Positions 8,146-16,829 of a stretch of 64,000 nt of DNA are shown one piece after another. Each line of letters opens with the position of its first letter. The stretch's first letter is position 1. Both the position numbers and the translations under genes were made by a program. Origin of the DNA: Anaerolineales bacterium (lineage in GTDB: Bacteria; Chloroflexota; Anaerolineae; Anaerolineales; Villigracilaceae); NCBI GenBank assembly GCA_014379595.1, contig JACMLM010000016.1, positions 26,632-90,631 of the forward strand, written 5' to 3'. The notes beneath the pieces were generated by a model. It searched no databases, was not told the origin of the DNA, and was given only the letters and a program-made list of their open reading frames with translations.

Positions 8146-10581
8146 ATGTTTGCCCGCCTCGCTGTCAACATCTCCACTGTCTCAGGTCTCTTCGATTATT
8201 CAGTTCCTCCTGAACTCACATCTCAAATTCAACCAGGCTCCCTGGTCACTGCCCCATTTGGGAATCAGATCGTGCAGGGCGTGGTTTTAGAAATACTTGA
8301 CTCCCCCTCTGTAAAGAATACAAAATCGATCATTGACATGCTTGACCCTGCACCCGTTCTGACTCAACCTCAGCTTGCTCTTGGGATCCTATTGGCAGAC
8401 TCTACGCTCAATCCAGTCGCATCTATTGTGAGCATGATGCTTCCAGTTGGCCTTTCTCAACAAGCAGATATAAATTACGAATTACGAGTTGCAAGTTATG
8501 AAGACAAATCATCAACAGTTGTGACTCGTTTAGTCAATTTATTAAAAGACCGTGGCACATTACGTGGCCGCCAAATAGATTCACACTTTGCAAAAGTGGA
8601 CTGGCGCAGGACGGCACAGATCCTTGTTAAAAAAGGGATCCTTTCCACAAAGCATGTTCTTCCGCCGCCTCGGGTAAGGCCAAAATATATTCGCGTTGCG
8701 CAGCTATCAGTTCCGCCAGAAGAAGCGTTGGAACAAATGTCAGTTTTGGGGACAAAGCAAACATTGGCACGTCGTCAGGCCGCATTGAAATTTCTCATCC
8801 AACAACCTGAAGCAATTAATCTTTCATGGGTCTATGCTGAGACGGGATGCAATCTTGCAGATTTGCAGGAGCTTGAAGAACGCGGGCTGATCCGATTATT
8901 TGAAAATGAAATTTTTAGAGATCCGCTGGGAAAGATAGAGAATAGAAAAGAAGAACAGAAGGCAGATAACAGAAAACTTGTACTTACACCTGAACAAGAT
9001 TCTGCACTTGCCCAAATTATTAATGCAATTACTAATCAGACAGTCTCTAAGCTCCAGTATCTTTTATATGGTGTCACAGGTTCAGGTAAAACTGAAATCT
9101 ATTTACGCGCTGCAGAAGAGACGATAAAACGAGGCAAACAAGTCATTGTTCTCGTGCCTGAAATCGCGTTGACGCCGCAAACTGTTCATAGGTTTTTAGC
9201 GCGCTTTCCCGGGCAGGTTGGACTAATTCATTCAAAGTTATCAGAAGGCGAAAGATACGATACATGGCGCCGCGCACGAAGCGGAAAACTAAAAGTTATC
9301 ATTGGTGCACGTTCTGCATTATTTTCTCCCCTTCCCAATATTGGCTTGATCGTTGCAGATGAATGCCATGATGGTTCCTATTATCAATCTGAGCCGCCGT
9401 TTTATCATGCAGTGACCGCCATACAGGAATATGCGCGTTTATGCGGCGCAGTATGTATTCTCGGTTCCGCCACGCCAAGCATTGAACAAAGATATAAAGC
9501 AGAAAATAACGAAATCACAAAACTTGATCTGCCTTATCGTATTGTTGAAGCAGGTCTTCCCCCAGTTGAAACCGTAGATATGCGCGAAGAACTTAAAACA
9601 GGTAATCGCGGAATCTTTTCCCGTGCATTGGCTGAGTCTCTAGCTGAAACAATCTCACGCGGCGAGCAAGCCATCTTATTTCTCAACCGCCGTGGTACAG
9701 CTACTTATATCTTTTGCAGAGATTGCGGGTATGTTGTGAAATGTCCACGTTGTGAAACGCCCCTTACTTTGCATATAGATGAAAAAGAAAAATTACTTTG
9801 TCATCGCTGTGGATATGAACGCCAAATGCCGAAGACCTGCCCTGAATGTAACGGAAAGAATATCCGCGCGTATGGGTTGGGAAGCGAAAAAGTGGAAGCC
9901 GAAGTACAAGCTATGTTCCCTCAAGCACAGACATTACGCTGGGATTGGGAAACTACCCGCAAAAAAGATGCACATGAAATGATCCTGACCCACTTCGCCA
10001 ATCATCAAGCGGATATATTAGTGGGTACACAAATGCTCGCCAAAGGACTCGACCTGCCTTTGGTGACTCTAGTTGGGATCGTGCTTGCAGATGTTGGGTT
10101 AAATTTGCCTGACCCATTTGCCAGTGAAAAAGTATTTCAAACTCTTACTCAAGTGGCAGGACGCGCGGGACGTTCTGCACGTGGAGGCAAAGTAATCTTA
10201 CAAACCTTCATGCCTGAACATTACGCTATTCAGTCCGCTTCACAGCATGATGTAAACGGATTCTATGAGCAAGAATTAAACTATCGCAAACAATTAGGCT
10301 ATCCACCTTTTACACGACTCGCACGGCTAGAATATCGTCATGCGGACTCTGCCAAAGCGGAGGATGAGTCACAGAAAACTGCGAGCAGGCTCAAAGTTAA
10401 GATCGAAGCGGAAGCCCGTCATCAAACAGAATTGATCGGGCCTGTTCCATCATTCTTTTCAAAAATGGATGGAGTTTATCGTTGGCAAATTATTGTTCGC
10501 GGCCCTGATCCAGTTTCGTTATTACGCGATATAAAATTAAACGATTGGCGGGTTGAAATTGACCCTGTTAGCTTACTATAA
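8146..10581 (+). CDS. priA: Primosomal helicase PriA
   Basis: Replication-restart helicase, 811 residues, acting at stalled forks. The N-terminal 3'-DNA-binding domain starts FARLAVNISTVSGLFDYSVP. The helicase core has Walker A GVTGSGKTE (about residue 310), a Walker B box that reads DECH (usual PriA: DEEH), and GSATPS. Eight cysteines in CRDC, CPRC, CHRC and CPEC form the zinc module before helicase lobe 2 (LVGTQMLAKGLD, QVAGRAGR). The length is normal. TATAAT at 8134-8139 lies 6 nt before the ATG and no Shine-Dalgarno is seen, so it may have its own leaderless transcript besides readthrough from Memo. Confidence 0.96.
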   Translation: MFARLAVNISTVSGLFDYSVPPELTSQIQPGSLVTAPFGNQIVQGVVLEILDSPSVKNTKSIIDMLDPAPVLTQPQLALGILLADSTLNPVASIVSMMLPVGLSQQADINYELRVASYEDKSSTVVTRLVNLLKDRGTLRGRQIDSHFAKVDWRRTAQILVKKGILSTKHVLPPPRVRPKYIRVAQLSVPPEEALEQMSVLGTKQTLARRQAALKFLIQQPEAINLSWVYAETGCNLADLQELEERGLIRLFENEIFRDPLGKIENRKEEQKADNRKLVLTPEQDSALAQIINAITNQTVSKLQYLLYGVTGSGKTEIYLRAAEETIKRGKQVIVLVPEIALTPQTVHRFLARFPGQVGLIHSKLSEGERYDTWRRARSGKLKVIIGARSALFSPLPNIGLIVADECHDGSYYQSEPPFYHAVTAIQEYARLCGAVCILGSATPSIEQRYKAENNEITKLDLPYRIVEAGLPPVETVDMREELKTGNRGIFSRALAESLAETISRGEQAILFLNRRGTATYIFCRDCGYVVKCPRCETPLTLHIDEKEKLLCHRCGYERQMPKTCPECNGKNIRAYGLGSEKVEAEVQAMFPQAQTLRWDWETTRKKDAHEMILTHFANHQADILVGTQMLAKGLDLPLVTLVGIVLADVGLNLPDPFASEKVFQTLTQVAGRAGRSARGGKVILQTFMPEHYAIQSASQHDVNGFYEQELNYRKQLGYPPFTRLARLEYRHADSAKAEDESQKTASRLKVKIEAEARHQTELIGPVPSFFSKMDGVYRWQIIVRGPDPVSLLRDIKLNDWRVEIDPVSLL

Positions 10582-10619
10582 AAATAATTCCTCAGGACTA
10601 AATACTGAGGAATTATTTT
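10581..10619. terminator. Bidirectional intrinsic terminator
   Basis: A perfect 15-bp stem AAAATAATTCCTCAG / CTGAGGAATTATTTT with a 9-nt loop lies exactly between the priA stop and the stop of the convergent gene, with A and T runs on the two sides. Confidence 0.88.
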
Positions 10620-12035
10620 TTAATCATTCTCGACTTGTTGGTCTGATAAAGTAGGGTCACAAAAACTTGGTGCTTCCGTTAGGAACGGCGCGAAGGTGAG
10701 GCGCTTGCCTACACTATCTCCAGTGCCAGGGCCCATACCTGCAGGGCCGCTTGAGTCACCCCAATAATTTCCATCTCCAACAGATGCTCGGCCAAATAAT
10801 CCACTCGTCCAATTTGGGTCCTTAGGGTCAGTCGTTATATTATTGGCAAAACAGTTGTTATGGATTTGTGCATCTTCCTGAAAATCTACAAATACGCCGC
10901 TGGGATGCGCTTCGAGCGTGGCTTGAAAACCTGGAATGCTGGTCAACATGCTGGATGTGTATGGGCTTTCCTGGATCTGTTCAATTGGGTCGCCATCTTC
11001 AGGGTCAATGCCCGCAAGGACAGGGTTGTTGACTCCGATTGCACCACCAAAAGAAGGAGCCTCGTTTTGATAAAACTGACTATCAGTAACTGTAAGATTG
11101 ACATGGCTGGTATACATGCCGCCACCACGAATGCCATTTCCGTCACCCGTGACGCGATTCTTGATAAAGAATCCATCTATAATGACCAATGTGACAGTTT
11201 CTGTAAATAAGCCACCACCGTTCCCATCAGATTCATTTCCCTCGAAACGAGTGGATTTAATAATGGACTTGGACGAATCAATAAAGAGTGCGCCGCCATT
11301 ACCAGTAGTTGTATTGCCAATGAATTCGCTATCTGTAATTTCAATTCTGCCGAGCGTGAAATAAATCGCTCCGCCGTTGTCGGAATGATTATTGATAAAG
11401 CGTGTGTTATCCAAAGTGATCGAGGCGCTCATCGAATAAATGGCGCCGCCCCAATCGTCTTCCACGTCTCCATTTTGGATGGTGATGTTATCCATTGTCA
11501 GCTTGGAATTGACCATTAATTCAAAAAAGCGGAATGGTTCTGCGCTTTCATCACGCGTGAGAGTTGAGCCATTGCCGTGAATGGTCAATGGAAAAGCAAG
11601 TGCAGGAAGTGCAGTTCCTACATCTACAAGGCTGATCAACCATTCATATTGAGGCGGGGTTTGATCTCGTTGGGTGAAAACATATTCTCCGGGCATTAAC
11701 TCAATTACTGTTTCGCCTACCACCCCTGCAGCGCAGGAATCTTGTGGCTTACCTGCATTGGCTGCAAAAATGGCTTCTGCTAATGAGCATTTTCCATTTT
11801 CAACAAATGGATAAACCTCCTGTTCAAGTGTATCTACTTGAATCACACCTTTTACAGGAGCTGCAGGGGTATCAGTGAATATTTCAGCCGCTGAGGGTGT
11901 GGATGTAGATTCAGTACTGGTCACAGCTTCTTGAGTAGAGGCAGGTATGGTCGCAGCAGGAACGTTCGTTCCAGTGGACTGACAAGCTATCATCGTCAAA
12001 ATCAGGATGGAAATTAGAATACCAATATGGCGCAT
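10620..12035 (-). CDS. CSLREA-type beta-helix surface lipoprotein
   Basis: Lipoprotein of 471 residues with lipobox LTMIAC (Cys about 18) and a Thr/Ser/Pro linker to about residue 60. Next comes the CSLREA-like motif CSLAEAIFAAN (about residue 83), then parallel beta-helix repeats built on NGGAIY, GNGGALF, GNGGGLF and GGGMY turns (about 190-330). The C-terminus has NNCFANN and NYWGDSSGP, as in right-handed beta-helix proteins of the pectate-lyase/polymorphic-outer-protein type. No catalytic site is recognised. It probably has a structural or adhesive surface role. It is a single-gene unit converging on priA. Confidence 0.8.
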   Translation of the reverse strand: MRHIGILISILILTMIACQSTGTNVPAATIPASTQEAVTSTESTSTPSAAEIFTDTPAAPVKGVIQVDTLEQEVYPFVENGKCSLAEAIFAANAGKPQDSCAAGVVGETVIELMPGEYVFTQRDQTPPQYEWLISLVDVGTALPALAFPLTIHGNGSTLTRDESAEPFRFFELMVNSKLTMDNITIQNGDVEDDWGGAIYSMSASITLDNTRFINNHSDNGGAIYFTLGRIEITDSEFIGNTTTGNGGALFIDSSKSIIKSTRFEGNESDGNGGGLFTETVTLVIIDGFFIKNRVTGDGNGIRGGGMYTSHVNLTVTDSQFYQNEAPSFGGAIGVNNPVLAGIDPEDGDPIEQIQESPYTSSMLTSIPGFQATLEAHPSGVFVDFQEDAQIHNNCFANNITTDPKDPNWTSGLFGRASVGDGNYWGDSSGPAGMGPGTGDSVGKRLTFAPFLTEAPSFCDPTLSDQQVEND

Positions 12036-12475
12036 ATTTAAGAGTCTCCTTCAAAGTGAGTGATATTTTCCTTGAGAGATCAAATTTTTGCAAGGGATAG
12101 TAAATATGCAATATTCATTTTGTTCTCATTTCTTCTCTGTAGGACTCTTAAGCTATTTTCATAAACGATAGGAAATATGCACCAGTGCATAACATTGTAG
12201 GGTAATCATCGGTTAAGTTATATATGGAGTTAGGTAGAATACCAGCCCGGTATCCACACGCCGAATATTATAGAGACGAAAGGAGTGTGTTTTATGGACA
12301 CGTCTCACTATGAAGGTTCATTGTCCTATCTTCCCCTGGCGTAAAAATAAAAACGAATAAAAGAACCAGCTTCAGGTCGATGAATAAGCGGTTCTAACTC
12401 TGCGTGAAATATGTTTGTTATTAGTCAAACAACGAAGCAGAAAATTTTCGCTTTTAAAGTTAATAAGGAGTCTAC
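12036..12475. other. 440-bp intergenic region
   Basis: This region separates divergent genes and is AT-rich. It holds the probable promoter of the leftward beta-helix gene, a small hairpin ATACC-AGCCC-GGTAT (about 12239-12253), the 16-codon reading frame described separately, and an AGAACC...GGTTCT inverted repeat near 12361-12394. AAGGAG precedes the ATG at 12476. No larger gene is seen. Confidence 0.5.
12294..12344 (+). CDS. Possible 16-residue peptide or leader ORF
   Basis: ATG at 12294 follows a strong Shine-Dalgarno (AAGGAG, 12280-12285) at 8 nt and encodes MDTSHYEGSLSYLPLA before TAA. An AT-rich stretch and an inverted repeat follow before the next gene. It may be a leader peptide for the gene at 12476 or simply chance. 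Evidence is limited to the ribosome-binding site. Confidence 0.3.
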   Translation: MDTSHYEGSLSYLPLA

Positions 12476-12811
12476 ATGTTACCCAGACGAGAACTCAATG
12501 CGGGGAAAAGTTATGTGAATGAGAACGAGTGGATCGCACGTGAAGTAGTCGAATTGGAACGCAAGATCGTGAAATATAAAACCTACGATCTAACTACGGG
12601 CAAGTTATGCGGCGCAACACAGGAATGCAGTAAGCCGAATTTTATCTATTGGGCTGACCGGGAAGCAACAAATGAAGAGGTAAAGAATTTACAGCACGAT
12701 GAGGCAGATGCGCTGTATAAAACCGATGAACCAATTCAGGAAACAGAAAGTGATCTGGCTCTCGAACAAATTCAAATGGTGGCCCATAACGAAATGATCA
12801 ACCGTTATTAA
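12476..12811 (+). CDS. Small hypothetical protein
   Basis: A 111-residue soluble acidic protein, not recognised. It has Glu/Lys-rich helices, two cysteines (LCGATQECSKP, about residues 45-52) and a FIYWADREAT segment. There is no signal peptide or TM helix, so it is probably cytoplasmic. AAGGAG sits 7 nt before the ATG. It is followed after 86 nt by a lipoprotein gene on the same strand and may be cotranscribed with it. Confidence 0.65.
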   Translation: MLPRRELNAGKSYVNENEWIAREVVELERKIVKYKTYDLTTGKLCGATQECSKPNFIYWADREATNEEVKNLQHDEADALYKTDEPIQETESDLALEQIQMVAHNEMINRY

Positions 12812-12897
12812 CACCCTGTTTCTGAAGCGCAGGTCTACGCCGAAAAATAACACATGGCCTACACTTCTTAACATTTCAAACTATAAAAGGAGATCAA

Positions 12898-13629
12898 ATG
12901 AAACTACAAAAAAATATTTTATTAATGTCAGCGCTTATCCTTAGCATAATACTCAGCGCCTGCGGACCCAGTGAGGCTGAACTAACTCCCACGTTAAGTG
13001 TGGAAGATGTTCAAACGATGGTCGTCTCGACTCTTGCAAGCGGGATGACACAAACGGCAATTGCCGCCCCAACAAAGACAATTACTCCAACCATCACGCT
13101 CGTACCAACGCTTGCATCACCAACTCTTGGAGCGCTCGTAACTCCCTTTGGGACAACTGTTGGTACAGGTGGCGGTGGGACAGTCACCTCTTGTTATGCA
13201 ATGTCCTTTGTAAGTGATGTGACCATTCCAGATAATACAGCAATGACGCAGGGTCAAGCCTTTACCAAGACATGGAAAGTGAGAAATAGCGGCACCTGTG
13301 CATGGGATGCAGGCTTCAAATTCGCCTTTACCAGTGGAGATGCAATGAGCGGCGCGACCTTTACACTGACTCAAGCCGTGGCAGCCAACGCTGAGACGAG
13401 TCTTTCCATTAACATGACCGCGCCGAGTAAAGCTGGTTCTATCAAGAGCAGCTGGCGCATGTCTACAGCGGCAGGACAATTCTTCGGTGACGAGGTTTAC
13501 GTTTTGGTAGTTGTAGGCGGTGGAGCAGCTGCCAGCACAGCTACAACGGGCGCGCCTACAGCCACAGCTACCACTGGAGTTGTGGTACCAACTGCAACTA
13601 CAGCACCTACGGCAACAGCTACCCCTTAA
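12898..13629 (+). CDS. Lipoprotein with NBR1-type Ig-like domain
   Basis: Surface lipoprotein of 243 residues with lipobox ILSAC (Cys about 21). A Thr/Pro linker leads to an NBR1 (next-to-BRCA1) Ig-like domain at about residues 100-205, recognised by FVSDVTIPDNT, FTKTWKVRNSGTCAW and the closing SSWRMSTAAGQFFGDEVYV. The tail is Thr/Ala/Pro-rich (ATATTGVVVPTATTAPTATA). Such domains probably mediate surface binding. GGAG lies close to the ATG. A decayed relative of its 3' end and terminator is present at 20070-20234. Confidence 0.8.
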   Translation: MKLQKNILLMSALILSIILSACGPSEAELTPTLSVEDVQTMVVSTLASGMTQTAIAAPTKTITPTITLVPTLASPTLGALVTPFGTTVGTGGGGTVTSCYAMSFVSDVTIPDNTAMTQGQAFTKTWKVRNSGTCAWDAGFKFAFTSGDAMSGATFTLTQAVAANAETSLSINMTAPSKAGSIKSSWRMSTAAGQFFGDEVYVLVVVGGGAAASTATTGAPTATATTGVVVPTATTAPTATATP

Positions 13630-13650
13630 TCTTTTGACTATAATTTAATA

Positions 13651-13690
13651 GAATCAAAAACGGACGAGGTACCTCGTCCGTTTTTGATTC
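13651..13690. terminator. 40-bp perfect palindrome, bidirectional terminator
   Basis: GAATCAAAAACGGACGAGGT is followed without a gap by its exact reverse complement. The A- and T-runs inside the arms allow termination on both strands, for the lipoprotein gene and the convergent transporter gene. Confidence 0.85.
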
Positions 13691-13741
13691 TAAATTTGCT
13701 GATGGTTTTGCTTTAGGCGAAGAGAAATTTTTATGAGACTT

Positions 13742-15373
13742 TTACGATCCAATGATCCCGGTCTCGGTAAGTGCACGAAGAGTAATTGCCAACCCAACCA
13801 GCGATATGAATAGTGCACTGAGCACCGGCAAAATATGGATCAACTTTCCCTGCGATGGAAAACGTTCAAATACCCGTCCTGCGTAAATGAACATCAAGCC
13901 GATGGTAGTTAGCGCGCCCGCCAAACCCAGGCTGAAGGCAAACACCAAAATCAATCCAAAACCGATGCGGTTCAGCGCGATTGCACCGAGCAGGACGACC
14001 AATGCCGAAGGACAGGGTATTAATCCGCCAGAGATGCCTAGTGCCAGCAAACTACGCCAGGTGACAGGTGTATCATCTGCACCTGGAGGCATGTGGGAGT
14101 GATCACCAACTCCATGGTCATGAGAATCGGCATGGTCGTGGTGAGGGTGGTGGCTATCATCATGAGAATGCACATGCCCGTGACTATGAGATTGATAATA
14201 TGAATGCTCAGCATTAAGCACATATCGGTGCTGATGAGTGATGCCCTTTATATGCGTCTGTTGTAAAACGGGTGAATGCAAACGCGATGGTGTAATAAGA
14301 GTTGGTTTGAGTTTATGAAACCAGGCTCCCAAATCAGCTGTTTTATATCGGGTCGTAAGCAGCTTCACTCCAATGCCCATAACGAACAGGCCGGAGAGGA
14401 AATTCATCCATGGATACAGTTTCTCAGGCACAATAAATTGAGATGCGAAAAGGGTGATCATCCCTAAGGCAAACACGCCGGCAGTATGTGTGATCGTCGT
14501 CGTCAAACCTAGGTAAAGCGCATGCCTGGGTGTGCCGCGTGAACCAACCAAATAAGCACCCACGATCGTTTTGCCATGACCGGGTGTCATGGCGTGCATA
14601 GCGCCCCATACAAAGGAAATTGCCAATGCGAACAAAAGGGTGGATGTGTTAATTTCCTCCAACAGGATCAAACGAGTGAAGGCGTCGTTGCGATCTGCCA
14701 ACGGAGATTCGGTTTGTTCCGCAACTGTCAGAGATTGATTTTGTATCGATATTCCGGCTGATGTAATCTCAAACCCAACCTCCCGCTGGTCGAGTGGGCT
14801 GGTGAGCAGGTCCTGAGGATAATCAGTGAGGCGATTACTAAGGCTTGTCGTTGCAAAATCACCTTGCAGTGATATGTGATCGGCAATGACAACAATCTCA
14901 TTCCAACCAAGGCGGTCAGTAAATGCGTTGTTATTAAAGGAGATGCTGGCGATTTCATTTTTTGAAATTATGGAAGCCTCGAAATTACAGTTCAATCGCA
15001 AAGTTGACAGGCCGCCAACTCCAATTGGAAATTCAACGGAGGAAGAGGCCAGTGTTAAAACCGCAGGCTGATTGTTCAGAAACAGGTTCAGGTCAGATTG
15101 AAGCGATATACATTTATCTACATGATAGCCGGAGGCTTCGGAAGAATCCGCGAGACCGTTTTTATTCGCATCGAATATGGCAATCTCTTGAAATGCGGAG
15201 ATTTCAGCCATATCCACAACATAATCAACAAGGACTTTGTCACGGCTGACATTTAATCCAACATATTGATTGATCGTGAAATTGCCTAGCGGGTGCGCAA
15301 GAGCCGCTGGAACAAAAATAAAAGAAATGAGCAGGGTTAATATTACAACACTGGTGCGGCGAATTTTTTTCAT
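13742..15373 (-). CDS. NicO/RcnA-type nickel-cobalt transporter with N-terminal exported domain
   Basis: Membrane metal transporter of 543 residues. A signal peptide and an exported domain (starting HPLGNFTINQYVGL) occupy about the first 220 residues. The NicO-type permease follows: helix with HAMTPGHGKTIVGAYLVG (metal motif), FALGMITLF, a cytoplasmic His-rich loop at about 380-430 (many HSHGH and HDHAD units), then GGLIPCPSALVVLLGAI. The His loop points to Ni/Co binding; uptake versus efflux is not decided. It lies 19 nt after the TPR gene and is the last member of the DUF4331-TPR-transporter cluster. Confidence 0.85.
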   Translation of the reverse strand: MKKIRRTSVVILTLLISFIFVPAALAHPLGNFTINQYVGLNVSRDKVLVDYVVDMAEISAFQEIAIFDANKNGLADSSEASGYHVDKCISLQSDLNLFLNNQPAVLTLASSSVEFPIGVGGLSTLRLNCNFEASIISKNEIASISFNNNAFTDRLGWNEIVVIADHISLQGDFATTSLSNRLTDYPQDLLTSPLDQREVGFEITSAGISIQNQSLTVAEQTESPLADRNDAFTRLILLEEINTSTLLFALAISFVWGAMHAMTPGHGKTIVGAYLVGSRGTPRHALYLGLTTTITHTAGVFALGMITLFASQFIVPEKLYPWMNFLSGLFVMGIGVKLLTTRYKTADLGAWFHKLKPTLITPSRLHSPVLQQTHIKGITHQHRYVLNAEHSYYQSHSHGHVHSHDDSHHPHHDHADSHDHGVGDHSHMPPGADDTPVTWRSLLALGISGGLIPCPSALVVLLGAIALNRIGFGLILVFAFSLGLAGALTTIGLMFIYAGRVFERFPSQGKLIHILPVLSALFISLVGLAITLRALTETGIIGS

Positions 15374-15392
15374 ATCAGCCTCTTATCTGAAT

Positions 15393-16742
15393 TTATTTTG
15401 TTTCTGTGTTTTCCAATGCCTGCAGGGTCTCTCGCACTTCATCGGCATAGAGAATGGAAAAATGCGGATTAATCAGCAAGGCCTGCTCAAGATACTCTCG
15501 TGCCTGTTGCTGATCACCAAGCTGCAAGGCAATCATCCCCGCATGAAATAATTTCAACGCATCTTGTGTATCAAGCCGCAACGACTCTTTAGAATATTCC
15601 TGCGCTTCTTCGTAGTTGCCGGTCTTATAAAGTGCCCACGCCAATACATCAGCCGCATGGATGCTCGGTCGATTCTCGTAAGCCTTGCGAGCCAATGCAA
15701 GGGTTTCATTTAAATTTTGATCGTGATCTGCATTGAATAATGCGATTTCCATGTCCATGTCCACACCATTGGCGCGATGGAGTTTCTCGATAGCTGACAC
15801 AAGTTTATATTGTTGATCAGCCGACTCCTGCTGACCCGTTGCCTGATACAAATCCCCAAGCGTGATCGCAAACTCAGGGAGTGGCATGGTTTCAATGGCT
15901 TGATTCAAAAGTTTTACTGCTTCCTTTGTATCCCCCTGAGCGGCGCGGACGCGTCCAAGCCCTGCGATTGCATAAACATAACCAGGCCGGTCTTGAAGTG
16001 TGTGCTGATATTCGTCTTCGGCTTGATCCAGATCACCAGTGTTGAAATATAGCGTGGCCAACTGCGTGCGGACCCAGGCAGTATTTTCCGCATTCGGTAT
16101 GCCGCTATCCACTGCGAGTTGCATCATTTCGAGCGCGCCTTCAGTATCGCCGTGCAATTCTCGAATATAGGAAATGCGTGAATAAGAACTCATATCGGGC
16201 CGCAAATCAACCATCGCTTGCAGAGTCTCAGCAGCTTCTGAATAAAGACCTAATTCAATCTGCGAATCAGCAATCACACCATAGGCATACGGACGATCAG
16301 GATTGATCTCTCTAGCACGCTCTCCCCATTCGAGGCCCACGAGAAAGTCGTGACGGGCCAAAGCGAGAGCACCCCGCGCACTCATAGAAGCATAATCATC
16401 TGGCTGAAGAGTTAGCGCCTTATCAAGCGCCTCCTCAGTCATTTGATAATAAGTTGGGTCACCCGTCTCACGAGCTTTTTGTAGATAAGCCAAGCCAAGC
16501 TGGCTGTATGCCTGCCAATCTTCTGGATTTGTTTGAAGCTTATCCTGTAATGTTTGAATCTGAGAATCAGTTGAAGCACTGGTGCGCACTGCAGAGTCAA
16601 TCGTATAACCTTCCACGTTATTGAAAATAGAAGAAAGTCTATTAGCAGGCGACAGCTTCCACGATACAACAATAATTAGTGTGACAATAAGAGCAAGAGT
16701 AATAACACGATTGAAGTTTCGATTTTGGGTAAGAGTTTGCAT
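15393..16742 (-). CDS. Membrane-anchored TPR protein
   Basis: A 449-residue protein with an N-terminal TM helix (about residues 15-35) and about eight to ten tetratricopeptide repeats, for example AYSQLGLAYLQKA, AYGVIADSQIELG, YAIAGLGRVRAAQG and AADVLAWALYKTGNYEEA. It is expected to face outward as a protein-interaction scaffold. ATG 16742 is chosen since GAGGAG lies just upstream; the ATG four codons earlier lacks a site. Its position between DUF4331 and NicO genes suggests a shared task, perhaps assembly of a metal-related surface complex, but that is inference. Confidence 0.82.
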   Translation of the reverse strand: MQTLTQNRNFNRVITLALIVTLIIVVSWKLSPANRLSSIFNNVEGYTIDSAVRTSASTDSQIQTLQDKLQTNPEDWQAYSQLGLAYLQKARETGDPTYYQMTEEALDKALTLQPDDYASMSARGALALARHDFLVGLEWGERAREINPDRPYAYGVIADSQIELGLYSEAAETLQAMVDLRPDMSSYSRISYIRELHGDTEGALEMMQLAVDSGIPNAENTAWVRTQLATLYFNTGDLDQAEDEYQHTLQDRPGYVYAIAGLGRVRAAQGDTKEAVKLLNQAIETMPLPEFAITLGDLYQATGQQESADQQYKLVSAIEKLHRANGVDMDMEIALFNADHDQNLNETLALARKAYENRPSIHAADVLAWALYKTGNYEEAQEYSKESLRLDTQDALKLFHAGMIALQLGDQQQAREYLEQALLINPHFSILYADEVRETLQALENTETK

Positions 16743-16783
16743 CGATCTCCTCATTTACTACACGCTTGTGAAGTTAGCCTTTT

Positions 16784-16816
16784 GAGAGTGAGCCGGTACC
16801 AGCCCGGCCCACTCTC
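16784..16816. other. Hairpin between DUF4331 and TPR genes
   Basis: GAGAGTG...CACTCTC encloses an inner CCGG/CCGG pairing. In the direction of transcription (leftward) no T-run follows, so it more likely stabilises the upstream mRNA or attenuates partly than stops all transcription. Confidence 0.5.
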
Positions 16817-16829
16817 TTTTAAATTTTAT

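Noticed and set aside
14100..14230. Low-complexity CAT/GTG tract as a tandem repeat locus
   Set aside because: It encodes the His-rich metal-binding loop of the NicO transporter; the irregular spacing fits protein-level selection.
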